Assembly: GCA_948146395.1 (NCBI GenBank)
Contig: OX411558.1
Span: 36,140,350-36,204,349, forward strand
DNA length: 64,000 nt
Reading direction: 5' to 3'
From: Fragum whitleyi
Taxonomy: Eukaryota; Mollusca; Bivalvia; Cardiida; Cardiidae
Positions within the stretch are counted from its first letter, which is position 1. Every line of letters begins with the position of its first letter. Shown here piece by piece: positions 1-9,536 of the stretch. The notes under the pieces are model-generated. The model searched no databases. It was not told the DNA's origin and saw only the letters and a list, made by a program, of their open reading frames with translations. Made by a program: the position numbers and the translations under genes.

Positions 1-197
1 TTTACTTTGCTTTAATCATTTTTTTTAAAATATGGGTTAAACTGGCTATGCATAATGGTACCAACTTACCCTAGAAGAAATATTTTTGAAAGGGGAGTCA
101 TCCAGCGGAGGTGAAACATTAGAACATTCTAAATTTGTTGTTAATTAACCGTTGTCATACTGAATAAAGCTTAGTATATTTTAGTTGAAATCATGCT

Positions 198-454
198 TTA
201 ACCCTTGCCATGCTGAACCTGGAATTCATATATTCCTGCATTGGCAAGAGGAATAGACAAAGATCAGCCTGCACAAATGAGCAAGTATCTGATCTCAGTC
301 TACACCACCTAATTGTCCGTCTTTAAACAAGAACAGTTTGAAAAGTATATTTTCAAATTAAATACTGAATCACTTAAAGTGCCTGCAGTGTCTTTTGCAC
401 TTTGATTATAGTGAATTTTTTGCCATGGTTTTTATTCAGTGTGACAAGGGTTAA
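198..454. mobile_element. P1 MITE (piggyBac-like, TTAA-targeted), intact ends
   Basis: The element runs between two TTAA tetranucleotides. Its ends read CCCTTGCCATGCTGAA on the left and GTGTGACAAGGG on the right, an inverted pair. TTAA duplication with CCC-starting ends is the hallmark of piggyBac elements; the family assignment is inference because no transposase is present. The interior carries the motif pair AGATCAGCCTGCACA / GATCTCAGTCTACACC, repeated in every copy in this window. At least eight other copies or fragments occur here. Confidence 0.75.
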
Positions 455-481
455 TTGATACTCTACCTATGATAAACTGAC

Positions 482-688
482 GGCCACATTATCCTTTCCA
501 ACTATTTGTTTCTCCCCAATTGATTGATAATCATAGACCTATGTGGGATAACAGCTGGAGACTATGAGGATATGATAGTAGTACTGGTGGGAGAAATACC
601 AGGATTCCATTGTTAGGAGCTCCAGCCGCGATGCAACTGAAACATTGTTGAAAGCGGCTTAAAACCCCATTCAAACAAACAAAAACAA
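482..688 (+). mobile_element. SINE family 1, 5'-truncated copy
   Basis: The copy contains the body of SINE 1: ACTATTTGTTTCTCC, then ATAATCATAGACCTATGTG, then GAGAAATACCAGGATTCCAT, then GTTGAAAGCGGCTTAAAACC, ending in an (AAAC)n tail. The tRNA-like head is missing. SINE body and tail order agree with the other copies at 1822, 35905 and 13900. Confidence 0.75.
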
Positions 689-1161
689 CCTATGATGAAA
701 TGTTTACAAACTGTCATCAACTATGATTGTCTATCCAATTTCACACTGTGTAAGCATATTTATTACCACCTATCCCGACATCTTTCATTCTCATAATATA
801 CTATAATAATTAACGCTGCTCATCCCTGCCAATTTTCATGATTTTCCACACTATTCTCAAATGTATATACGCAAGTTCACATATTCAAACTGTCAACTAT
901 AAAGCCACTCTGATAGCATACTGTGTATAGCGCCCTGTCTTAACACAATTAACATTTCTCCGATAGTTGAAATACCTTTCTAGCTTTCTTCTGTAACAGC
1001 TATAAATACTAGCTGCTGCTAACCCCAGCTGTTATGATTATTTTCTTACAGAAATTTCTCAAATTTAACAACTTAGGTTATGTTTTCCAACTGTCATCTA
1101 TGATCAATTCTGATAGCAGACTGTATTAGCACCTGTCCTTAACACAACTACATACCATATT
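689..1161. other. No gene seen; AT-rich intergenic or intronic sequence
   Basis: There is no open frame of interest and no clear repeat structure. It contains loose pairs of related phrases (AACTGTCATCAACTATGA, CTGTCAACTATAAAG, CTGTCATCTATGATCAA) at roughly 190-bp spacing, suggesting an old decayed tandem repeat. Confidence 0.4.
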
Positions 1162-1234
1162 GATGGTTCAGCGCGAAACAACTGAAACTCCCTATAAGCA
1201 TATAGGGAGTTACAACTGTTTTGAACAGAACCAT
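1162..1234. repeat. H1 palindromic MITE (~75 bp hairpin)
   Basis: The arms are GATGGTTCAGCGCGAAACAA and the inverse GTTACAACTGTTTTGAAC...CCAT around the loop CTATAAGCATATAGG. The same hairpin occurs at 20697 (one arm), 25801, 40018, 47191, 54375 and 54669, so it is a dispersed family rather than a chance palindrome. Confidence 0.7.
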
Positions 1235-1449
1235 GGATATGAGCTTTAGCAGGACATTTTCCAACAGGCCCCACAGACTGATCCGAGTCTTCACTACATG
1301 CTCAATTGATGGCCTAGGACCTAAAGTTGCTGTAATACAAGCCTAGATTGATTTTAATGAACTGTGTGCTTGTTCAAGCTGCTCAATGTCTGTCTATCAA
1401 AATGAAATCAAATGTGTGAAAATGATGGAATAGTCACACACAGGCTCAT

Positions 1450-1531
1450 ATCGAGGGTTAAGCACAAGACTGTACTAAGTGTATATACACTGTATATTCA
1501 CTTAATACAGTCTTGCACTGAACCCTCAATA
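1450..1531. repeat. H2 palindromic element (~82 bp hairpin)
   Basis: Long palindrome: ATCGAGGGTTAAGCACAAGA faces TCTTGCACTGAACCCTCAAT, with a GTATATACAC core. A second copy lies at 59584-59659, and a same-layout palindrome of different core sequence lies at 38824-38902. Just upstream (about 1409-1449) is a right-end scrap of family S (CACACAGGCTCA). Confidence 0.65.
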
Positions 1532-1821
1532 ACTCTTATAGTTGAGATACCTGTCTTTCTTCTTCACTGCTATTAACTCCAGCTGTTTTGAGTAGATTTT
1601 CTACAAAAATTCTCAAATTATTCAACTTTAGTTTTGCTTTCAAACTGTGAACTATGAACAAACTGTTTACATTCTCTTAACACAAAAATTACCACTTCTC
1701 AGATTGCTTGGTCCTTTGCAGCCTAGCCCCTGCTGACTGATTATTTTTCAAGAGAGTTTTAAACTTTCTTAAAACAATGATTTGAGAATAATTTGCTAGC
1801 ATTTCATTCTGCTGCAGACAA

Positions 1822-2079
1822 GCTGCCGTCATAGCACAGGTGGTAGCAAATCTGACTGTTAATCTAGAGGTCCAGGGTGGCACTCATTCTTTCCGACTAT
1901 TTGTCTCTCACCAATGGGCTGTTAATCGTAGACCTATGTGAGATTGCAGCTGGAGGCTAGGAAAGAATGTGGTGATTGTACTGGTGAGAGAAATACCAGG
2001 AAACTGTCGTTAGGTGCTCAAGCCTCGAGATCTGTGATATAACTGAAAAAATGTTGAAAGCGGCATTAAACTCATGTAT
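1822..2079 (+). mobile_element. SINE family 1, near full length
   Basis: The tRNA-like head GCCGTCATAGCACAGGTGGT (A-box-like) is followed by an eroded B-box region near TCTAGAGGTCC. The body follows: CATTCTTTCCGACTATTTGT, CGTAGACCTATGTGAGATTG, GAGAGAAATACCAGG, and the 3' GTTGAAAGCGGCATTAAACT. The copy at 35905-36182 gives the cleanest head and borders for the family. Confidence 0.8.
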
Positions 2080-2084
2080 GAAGT

Positions 2085-4147
2085 AAAATGAAGTAAAGGG
2101 CAGATAAATCAGGAACTACTTTACATGTGAAAATATTAAGTCCTAAGCACAAATAGACAACCTACAGAGTCATTGTGGCATTTAGTTTCCTTTCTTTCCC
2201 AACCAAAATGTAGGAGAAATTTAGCTGACAAGAAATTTTGTTTTTCATTCAACTCAAGGGCAGATAATTCATGATAACTCAAGAATGACTGGAGCATTTT
2301 GAATTGCAAAGTCTAATGCACAACTAGACATCATAGAGAGTAATTGTGTCTAGTTTCAGCTCTTTTCAATTGATAGTTAAGGAGGAGTTGCACACAAAAA
2401 AAAGTGATTTTCGTTTAATTTAAGGGCAAATAATTCAAGATTTCTCAGGAATGACTGGAGCCATTTGAATTTCTAAGCTCTTATGCACAACTAGACATTA
2501 TAGAGAGTAATTGTGTCTAGTTTCCGCTCAGTGCAATTGATTTTTAGCTCGACTATTCGAAGAATAGGGGGGCTATTCCAGTCACTCGGGCGTCGGCGTC
2601 GGCGTAATGCTTTGGTTAAGTTTTTACGTGCAAGTGTTTAAAATCTCTGTTTCTATTAAAGCTATTGCTTTGAAACTTTGCACATGCTTCTGTGACCATA
2701 ATATCAGCCTCTAGACAAAGATTCAATACCCTGATATTGAATTTAGTGGAATTTTAATCCTTTTCGGACTTAGAAATCTTGGTTAAGTTTTTACGTGCAA
2801 ATGTTGTTTATCTGTAATATTTCTGTTTCTATAAAAGCTATTGTTTTGAAACTTTACACATGCTTCTGTGACCATAATATCAGCCTCTAGACAACGATTC
2901 AATACCCTGATATTGAATTTAGTGGAATTTTAACCCTTTTCGGACTTAGAAATTCCTGGTTTAGTTTTTACGTGCAAATGTTGTTTATGTGTAATATTTC
3001 TGTTTCTTTAAAAGCTATTGCTTTGAAACTTTACACATGTTTCTCTGACCTTAATATCAGCCTCTAGAGAAAGATTCAATACCCTGATATTGAATTTAGT
3101 GGAATTTTGACCCTTTTCGGACTTAGATATTCCTGGTTAAGTTTTTATGTGCAAATGTTGAATATCAGTTATAACTCTATTTTTACCTAGGCTTTTGCTT
3201 GGAAACTTCACACATGCCTATGTGACCATGATATCAACTTCTAAACAAAGATTAATTACTCTCATAATGAATTTCAAAGAATTTTAACCTTTTTCAGACT
3301 CAGAAATTCTTGGTTAAGTTTTTACGTGCAAATGTTGTACATCAGTTATATCTCATATTCTAGTAAAGCTATTGTTTGGAAACTTTGCACATGCTTCTGT
3401 GATCATAATAACAACCTCTTGACAAAGATTCAATTCTCTGGTATTGAATTTAGTGAATTTTTAACCCTTTTCAGACTTAGAAATCTTGGTTAAGTTTTTA
3501 CGTGAAACTGATGTACATCTGTATCTACTAAAGCTCTTGCTTGGAAACTTAACACATGCTTCTTTGACCATAATATTAGCCCACAGAAAAAGATTCATTA
3601 CTCTGATATTTAATTTAGTGGAATTTTAACCCTTTTTCGGTCTTAAAAATCTTGGTTATGTTTTTCTTGTGCAACTGTTTTATGTTAGTTGTATCTCTTC
3701 TCCTACTAAAGCTATTTCTTTGAAACTTTGCACATGCTTCTGTGACCATAATATCAGCCTCTAGACAAAGATTCTTTTCTCTTGACTTAAATTGTATTGA
3801 ATTTCCAATGTCGATATTGATTTGCTGTTACTATCCAGCACTAGGAATAGTCGAGCTTCGCTGTCTTCTGACAGCTCTTGTTTTGAGGAGTTGTGCTCAC
3901 AAAAAATAGTGATTTTCGTTAAATTCAAGGGCAGATAATTCAAGATTTCTAAGGAATGACTGGAGTGATTTGAATTTCAAAGGTCTTGTGCACAACTAGA
4001 CATGAGAGTAATTGTGCCAAGTTTCAGCTCATTCTCATTGATAGTTTATGAGGAGTTGCGCACACAAAAAAATGCTAACGGACAGACAGACGGACAGACA
4101 GAAGGACGACCGGGGCCATAACATTATACGACCTTCGGGCGTATAAA
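2085..4147 (+). mobile_element. Tandem-repeat element T2 (pearl/HINE-like), interrupted by T1
   Basis: The left part (to about 2540) and right part (from about 3884) share a ~140-bp unit with the phrases AAGGGCAGATAATTCA, GGAATGACTGGAG, TGCACAACTAGACAT and GAGGAGTTG. The right part closes with AACGGACAGACAGACGGACA and a terminal hairpin TATACGAC-cttcgg-GCGTATA (4125-4146). Tandem core, tetranucleotide run and terminal hairpin together match bivalve pearl-type (Helentron-derived) elements. The classification is inference; the repeat architecture is directly visible. A second tandem element occupies 2546-3883. Confidence 0.65.
2546..3883 (+). mobile_element. Tandem-repeat element T1 (HINE-like) nested in T2
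   Basis: It begins AGCTCGACTATTC (2546-2558), and the inverse GAATAGTCGAGCT lies at 3845-3857. This is followed by the hairpin GCTGTC-ttct-GACAGC and CTTGTTTT. Between them are seven units of about 166-177 bp, each starting near GGTTAAGTTTTTACGTGCAA (2613, 2781, 2958, 3135, 3312, 3488, 3654) and containing TTGAAACTTTGCACATGCTT and GATATTGAATTTAGTGG. The element interrupts the T2 repeat unit: the T2 phrase CAATTGAT is left of it and GAGGAGTTGTG right of it. Confidence 0.75.
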
Positions 4148-5055
4148 AAGGGACATCCAAGGAACATTCTGGTTAAGTTTAATTGAATTATGGGCCCACT
4201 GATGTTGATCAAAGATTTCAGACTCAAACTAAGCCTCGCCCATATTCGGGGGTCAATGCTAATTTCTTGAACAACTTTTGAATATTGTCACCCAAGGATC
4301 ATTTCTGCCAAGCTTCGTCAAAATACACCCATTGGTTTAGGAGGAGAAGAATTGTTTAAAGAAAAGTTTATGCATGCACTGACACAGGACAGACACTCTG
4401 CCATGACAATTGCTTGCGGGCCTTTGGCCAGGGCTAAAAACACTAAATGCTCCATCTTCATCCATGGTATCAAACCCCTTTCAACCATTCTGCTGAGTCA
4501 CTCACTCAATTTGCAGAGGTTTGATTCATTGCTTTTGGAGAATGATTTGACTGAAAAATGTTTGTTTTCCTTTTGTGGTAAGGACACAATATAACATTTT
4601 TTGAGTGCTATTTTATTCATGGATATCAATGATAAAAGTTATTGAAATCATTTCCTGTTGATAATTTTCATTCAATAAATTTCACATTATATTCAACTAA
4701 ATGTAGGATGGTTGCTTTCCAACCCTTTTCTGAATAATTATTCACAAAATTGAAGTTTTATTGAATAAACAAAAAAATCTTTTTTTGTACCAAGATCAAT
4801 AATTATTGTTTATGAGTTCATTTAGGGTCATTTTTCAAAAGCGTGATCCAATATATCACACTGAACATAATTATGAATGAGTTTTTAAGCTTCTTCACTA
4901 TTGCCAATTTACGGTAAATAATATTGCCAGTCTGATGATTGACAGTATTACTGATCAAGTATGGGCAATGTTAAAGCTAGATTCAATGTAATTGGCAATA
5001 ATTGTATTGTTAATATAATTGATTGCATATGTAGCAATTGAAAAGTGTAATCAAA
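4148..5055. other. No gene seen; repeat debris then AT-rich sequence
   Basis: Positions 4150-4440 resemble the tail of a tandem-repeat element (CACCCAAGGATCATTT, GGTTTAGGAGGAGAAGA, then ACAGGACAGACACTCTGCCA), like the ends at 29170-29350. From 4600 to 5050 the sequence is very AT-rich without open frames or clear repeats. Confidence 0.4.
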
Positions 5056-5306
5056 ATTTACCTCTATCATGCTGAATAAAAATCTTTGCAAAATTGCATA
5101 AAATTCAAAGTGCTAAGGTCACTGGATGCACTAATTGTGAGTCAGTGATATGTATTATGAAAATATGATATCTAAACTCGTCTGGTTAAAATAAATGGGA
5201 AAATCAGGTGGTATAAACTAAGATCAGACTGCACAAATGTGCAGGCTGATCTTTGTCTATACCACCTGCCAAAGCAGGAATATTCCAGGTATAGCATGGT
5301 AAGGAT
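5056..5306. mobile_element. P1 MITE, degraded ends
   Basis: Reverse orientation relative to 198-454. It has ATCATGCTGAATAAAAATCT at the left, AGATCAGACTGCACAAATGT in the interior, and CAGGAATATTCCAGG then TAGCATGGTAAGG at the right. The TTAA target sites are no longer recognisable. Confidence 0.6.
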
Positions 5307-6186
5307 AATAATGGATCCGTCAATCAGGGTCGTCATTTATAATTAACACTCAACATCAGCATATTTTGAGCTACATGTTTCCGTATTAGAAAAGCAAAGT
5401 CAAATCATGTGATCGAGTAGAGTTTCATTCATTCTCACCACATGACGTCTCATTTAGTGGTTTCGATAAGGCTGGACTGCACTTAGAGTATTATTTCCAT
5501 AAATGGATTAAATGAATTCTTGCTCTCAATCCTTACCACTCTGTGCCTAAAAGGAGAAATATTCCTAAGTCATACCATTTGTGAAACACCTTTACCCCTA
5601 TTTAAGAGTCAATTTTAATGGAGTTTGACCTTGATAGATCAATTCATACCTTGACCTTGGTAGATGACCTTTTCACAGATATGTCTGGATGCATGTCAGC
5701 AATGAGATCTAATATCATGTACAATGTATACACTGTATCTTGAAAAGATTTGAGGTAACTGGAAATGTTAACTTTCTTTGCGAAATCTTGCTAAGTTTGA
5801 TCTTTATAGATATAAATTGGCCTCCTGAAATGACCTTGACTTTGATTATGCAAACAATATCAATGAGATTTTCCCTTTTGCCAAATTTATTTTAGAATTG
5901 GCTATAGAAAATTTGGAAACAAAAAGGTTTTTTTTAAGTTTTGCAGATCTGTACAAGACAGTCAGACAGACAGATGGATGTAAAAAAATGCTCCAAATGT
6001 TATTGATATGGGGCATAAAAACATTACCTACAAGCTATCTCTCAAGCTGATGCACCTTACCATGGCTTCCCTGCACTTCTCACAAAAATTCCAACAACAA
6101 CAGCCGCCAGCTGATGTAATGCATTTCAATAGCTTGATTATTGTGAAACAGTTGTTACTACCTACAAACATATAGACAGTTATTTC
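5307..6186. other. No gene seen; decayed tandem-repeat element and H1 scrap
   Basis: Positions 5590-6010 contain repeated GACCTTGATAGAT / CTTGACCTTGGTAGATGACC phrases and end at CAGTCAGACAGACAGATGGA followed by ATGGGGCATAAAAAC, the closing signature of the tandem-repeat elements. Positions 6138-6186 resemble one arm of H1 (GTGAAACAGTTGTTACTACC). Confidence 0.4.
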
Positions 6187-6311
6187 TTGGCTAATTTCGC
6201 CTGAGACTCTGTTTATTTTCCGTGAATGATACCGGAAAATCACCGATGATCGACGAATTCCGCCAATTAGCATTAATATATATATGTGTTTACTGGGGCA
6301 ATTAAAACTAC

Positions 6312-6385
6312 TCAGATCTATGGTGTAGAGGTTAAGACACCCGCCTCTGACACAAGAAAACACGAGTTCAAACCGAGTAAGAGAA
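6312..6385 (+). repeat. tRNA-like module (SINE-head-like)
   Basis: TGGTGTAGAGGTTAAGAC resembles an A box, and ACGAGTTCAAACCGAG about 35 bases downstream resembles a B box. The acceptor stem cannot be closed convincingly, so this reads as a tRNA-derived module, not a functional tRNA gene. Confidence 0.4.
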
Positions 6386-6879
6386 AGAATTTTTTCTGCC
6401 TCAACTTTTGAATTTTTTCTGTCTTAAAATCACTTATGTCATATTTTAGACAGACGGTGTATTGTGTTTTATCCACTTTCTTCTAATTTTGAAAGCATAT
6501 TTTTTCATATATTGAGTTAACTTTTGATATTTATATAATAACAATAGCAAAGGTGGCTCTGCTAATGCAGGGTGCCTTTGTGGTAACTTTGGCAACGGTG
6601 TTTTTTTTTCCTTTTGGAACTAGGTTTAATCGGATATTTTGCAGTTTTCTGAAAATTGAGAAACATATTTTCCTCTTGGTTTAAGACAAATAAGTACATC
6701 GCAAATTTCACTTTTGTACAACAATAACAGATTCTTTGCATCTTGGATGTCGCGAAATGAATCAGCAGAAAGAGGTCGTATAATAATTCAACAAAAAATA
6801 TTTTTTCATAGTGTCAGCTTGTAATAGGGACGAAGAAAAGTATGAACAAGAAAAAATTAAAAAAAAATAAAAAATAAAA

Positions 6880-6962
6880 CAAGCATCTCGGTGACTTGAA
6901 CCCATAGATGTATGATTGAAAGAAATACACCTTATCCGATTGAGCTATTTTTTCTTGCACTT
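6880..6962 (-). repeat. tRNA-like module, opposite orientation
   Basis: On the minus strand, AATAGCTCAATCGGATAAGG is A-box-like and GGGTTCAAGTCACCGAG is B-box-like, about 35 bases apart. The spacing is right for a pol III internal promoter. No CCA-closing stem is convincing. Confidence 0.45.
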
Positions 6963-7187
6963 AATCTCTGGTTAAATTGCGTATTCATAAATGTGTTTTA
7001 ACGGTTCATTGAATACGAACTCGGAGATTTTCCGAAGATATACAGAATATGCACAGAGTCTCAGGCGAAATTAGCCAAGTAATACATGCATATGTCGCTG
7101 AGTCATTGAAATGGGCACTTCTTTATCATAAATTTTGCTCATTAAGGGAGACAATTTAATTAAAGCCAAAATTGGACTATAAGATTC

Positions 7188-7375
7188 AGGCCCAAGGTTA
7201 TAAAACTTTTCTCATTCTCAAATTATAACTAACTTAAACTTCAAACTTCAAATTTAGATCAAAGCTGTAATCCTGTAATAGACTTATCAAAATTATCTTT
7301 GATGCTCATACAGTAATTTTGAGAAAGTTCTCGGTTGAGAATGAGAAAAAGTTTAATAACCTAGGGCCAAGAGGG
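7188..7375. mobile_element. Short TIR MITE (~188 bp)
   Basis: The ends are inverted: GGCCCAAGGTTATAAAACTT at the left and AAGTTTAATAACCTAGGGCC at the right, extending inward through CTCATTCTCAA / TTGAGAATGAG. Target duplication is not clear. Confidence 0.6.
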
Positions 7376-7505
7376 TCATTTTAATATCTCAAGCAGTGTC
7401 AGTGAACAAAATGTCCTGACAATCGGACATTAATCAATCTAATCAGCAATTAATTCTGATCAGAAAAAAATGATTTACATGAAATACAAATTACCTATAG
7501 ACTGA

Positions 7506-7664
7506 TTAGTGTACAAAGCTCATTGGTTGATCTCTTCTTACATGCAATTTGGTCATTTTCCCATCAGGCTGTAATACAGTACATACTATTGTTATAATGT
7601 TAGTTTGTTTGATACAGGTTTCAACACTGCTAATTTTAACAGTTTTCAGTAGCTCCTCAGTTTT
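7506..7664 (-). CDS. Possible terminal coding exon, unidentified gene
   Basis: On the minus strand a candidate acceptor (GGGTTTCTCAG) is followed in phase 0 by 52 codons, starting KTEELLKTVKISSVE and ending DQPMSFVH before TAA (7508-7506). The composition looks protein-like: an amphipathic start, then a mixed beta-like stretch with LQPDGKMTKLHVRRD. A variant poly(A) signal, ATTAAA, lies about 120 bases further on (7385-7380). I do not recognise a family. It shares strand with the coiled-coil exon at 56045-56179, but 48 kb separates them. It could instead be chance or the relic of a processed transcript. Confidence 0.3.
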   Translation of the reverse strand, partial: KTEELLKTVKISSVETCIKQTNIITIVCTVLQPDGKMTKLHVRRDQPMSFVH

Positions 7665-7731
7665 CTGAGAAACCCAAGATTTTGTCATCACATTGACATG
7701 GTATTCTGGTTGCCAGACTATTCTTTACAGT

Positions 7732-7953
7732 GGGCCAACTTATTTCACGCCCGGCCGGGGCCCATTTTTCAGCTTGAATCCAGCCCTGCGTTCAGGATGA
7801 CAAACCGATTCAAGTGGTGTCCCGCTTTACCCGTATACTTGCATGTAAAGCGGGGTATAATTTGAAACTGGTTTGCAACCTTTTTCAGTCTGAATGCAGG
7901 GCGGGTTTCAAGCCGAAAATCGGGCCACGATAGGGCGAGAAATAAGTTGGCCC
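7732..7953. mobile_element. Harbinger-like MITE (222 bp) with AGT target duplication
   Basis: TIRs GGGCCAACTTATTTC / GAAATAAGTTGGCCC are flanked by AGT on both sides (7729-7731, 7954-7956). Removing the element and one AGT restores the phrase CTTTACAGT...TTTTTCAAAGGG, seen uninterrupted at 28078-28100. The interior contains CCCTGCGTTCAGGATGACAA and a matching inverse, a core shared with the M7 palindromes at 21348, 54102 and 63226. Confidence 0.7.
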
Positions 7954-8135
7954 AGTGGTTTTTCAAAGGGAATTAATTCATTACAAAATTTACAATTAAG
8001 TCCCTTGTCTCTAAAAAGAAGTTTTTGTGAGAAATACCAGGAATCCATTGTTACCATCATTTTTTGCGTAAGTCAAAAATTAATGTTGATTGTACAGTAG
8101 TGACTATATATGGAATTCTGCTAATAGTTACATAA

Positions 8136-8178
8136 TCTCATTGGAATTGTCTTCTAAAGACGATTCCAATGAGATATT
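8136..8178. repeat. H3 hairpin (~40 bp)
   Basis: CTCATTGGAATTGTCTTCTA pairs with GACGATTCCAATGAG. Equivalent hairpins at 29585-29627 and 33905-33945 show this is a dispersed module. A fragment of SINE 1 (GAGAAATACCAGGAATCCAT) lies just upstream at 8030-8050. Confidence 0.6.
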
Positions 8179-8722
8179 GCAAGGCAGAATGTAACAATAA
8201 ATGAAAAAAACAGGTACGATTCGTGATTTTAATTATTTTTTTCTTAAGACAGTTAGTAAAACGTGCCCCTGGTCTTACTTATAACCATTAGATTTTAATT
8301 TTCCAAACTCCCAGTAAACTGGGTAAGTGGATTATCCATCAAAAATTACAGTTTGTGATTGATCACTTGTGGGACTTCAGTCTACAGTTTCACATAGCTT
8401 CAGGGTAAGCTTTTTCAGAATTGTAAGTACTTATGTATATAAAAAGAATGTGCTTTTGAAGCATTGTGGCAAAATTACCTGAATATCGTCGGTGTTCGGC
8501 TAAAATCTCATATCTACAGCTTGATTAAAGCTGTAGTTACAAGGTTTTGGTATAAAATTGATGATATGCAAAACTTTTGATGCATACATGATGTAATGTC
8601 TGAGAGCTGGGAGAAAACAAGAAACAAGGAGAGGGATGTGATGGAGAGAAAAGACTAAAGAGACATTGAATATATATATGTTGAATATAACATACATTTT
8701 TGCAGTCTGTATCCAAGGTATG
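8179..8722. other. No gene seen
   Basis: Apart from a small hairpin at 8511-8536 (CTACAGCTTGATTAAAGCTG), also present at 45182-45208 in nearly identical form, nothing is recognisable. Confidence 0.4.
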
Positions 8723-9001
8723 TTAACCCTTGTCATGCTGAATAAAAAACCTTGCAAAATAAATGTAAAATCAAAGTGCTAAAAGCACTAGAAGTTACCA
8801 AATTTGAGTGAGTTTTTATTTCTGAAATGCATTGTGTTACACCTTTCTGGCCTAAAAATGAAATTCAGGTGGCATGAACTAAGATCAGACGAAATTCAGG
8901 TTGCATGAACTAAGATCCGACTGCACATATGTGCAGGCTGATCTTTGTCCATACCTACTGCCAAAGCAGGAATCTTCCGGGATCAGCATGACAAGGGTTA
9001 A
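8723..9001. mobile_element. P1 MITE, intact ends
   Basis: TTAA at 8723-8726 and 8998-9001 flank CCCTTGTCATGCTGAATAAA and the inverse CAGCATGACAAGGG. The phrase GAAATTCAGGTTGCATGAAC...ACTAAGATC is duplicated inside (around 8870-8915), making this copy about 25 bp longer than its relatives. Confidence 0.8.
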
Positions 9002-9536
9002 AATTTTGTCTTTCCCTCTAATAAGAAACATGAAAAAGTTCGAATAGAAGTGTTTGTTTAAATAAGTTTAAAGCATAATTTAACTATTTTTCAGTCATAT
9101 TTTTTAAAGTCTAACTTTTTTAGCAGTAAGCTCAATTTCTACTACCAGACAGTGAGACTATATAGTTACATATATAAATATCACTGACATAAAAGGCTTT
9201 AAGTTTCAAACAGACAAATTTTAGATGGAAGATGGTCCGTCCAAATACAACCATTATCAGCCTTCGTCAACAAATTACAACATGAGAAGAATTGGCACAG
9301 ATAAAGCCAGGAGGACCCCGGGAGACTTTGTCTGGTGATTACAGGATAAAAGAGAATTATGAAATGATGCCCCTCTAGGAGTTCATTTTAGTTTCAAACA
9401 GGAGAAAAGTGCCTACTTCAGCAATTTATTTCTTGCTTTAAGAAAAGCAGAATTTCAACAAAAGGTGACATTTTAGCTTCAAATAACAAGTTATCTCATC
9501 TCTCAATTAGAGTCTAATCACATCTGGTCAAACATA
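9002..9536. other. No gene seen
   Basis: AT-rich, with no open frames, clear repeats or exon-like segments. Confidence 0.4.

Larger units (their letters stand above)
6187..7078. mobile_element. Non-autonomous TIR element (892 bp) with inward-facing tRNA-like modules
   Basis: A perfect 26-bp inverted repeat bounds it: 6187-6212, starting TTGGCTAATTTCGCCTGAGA, and 7053-7078, its exact complement. Similarity continues inward for about 35 more bases (CGGAAAATCACCGA against CGGAAAATCTCCGA). There is no transposase. Two tRNA-like stretches sit near the ends and face each other. I could not find a convincing target duplication, so the superfamily is unassigned. Confidence 0.6.
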
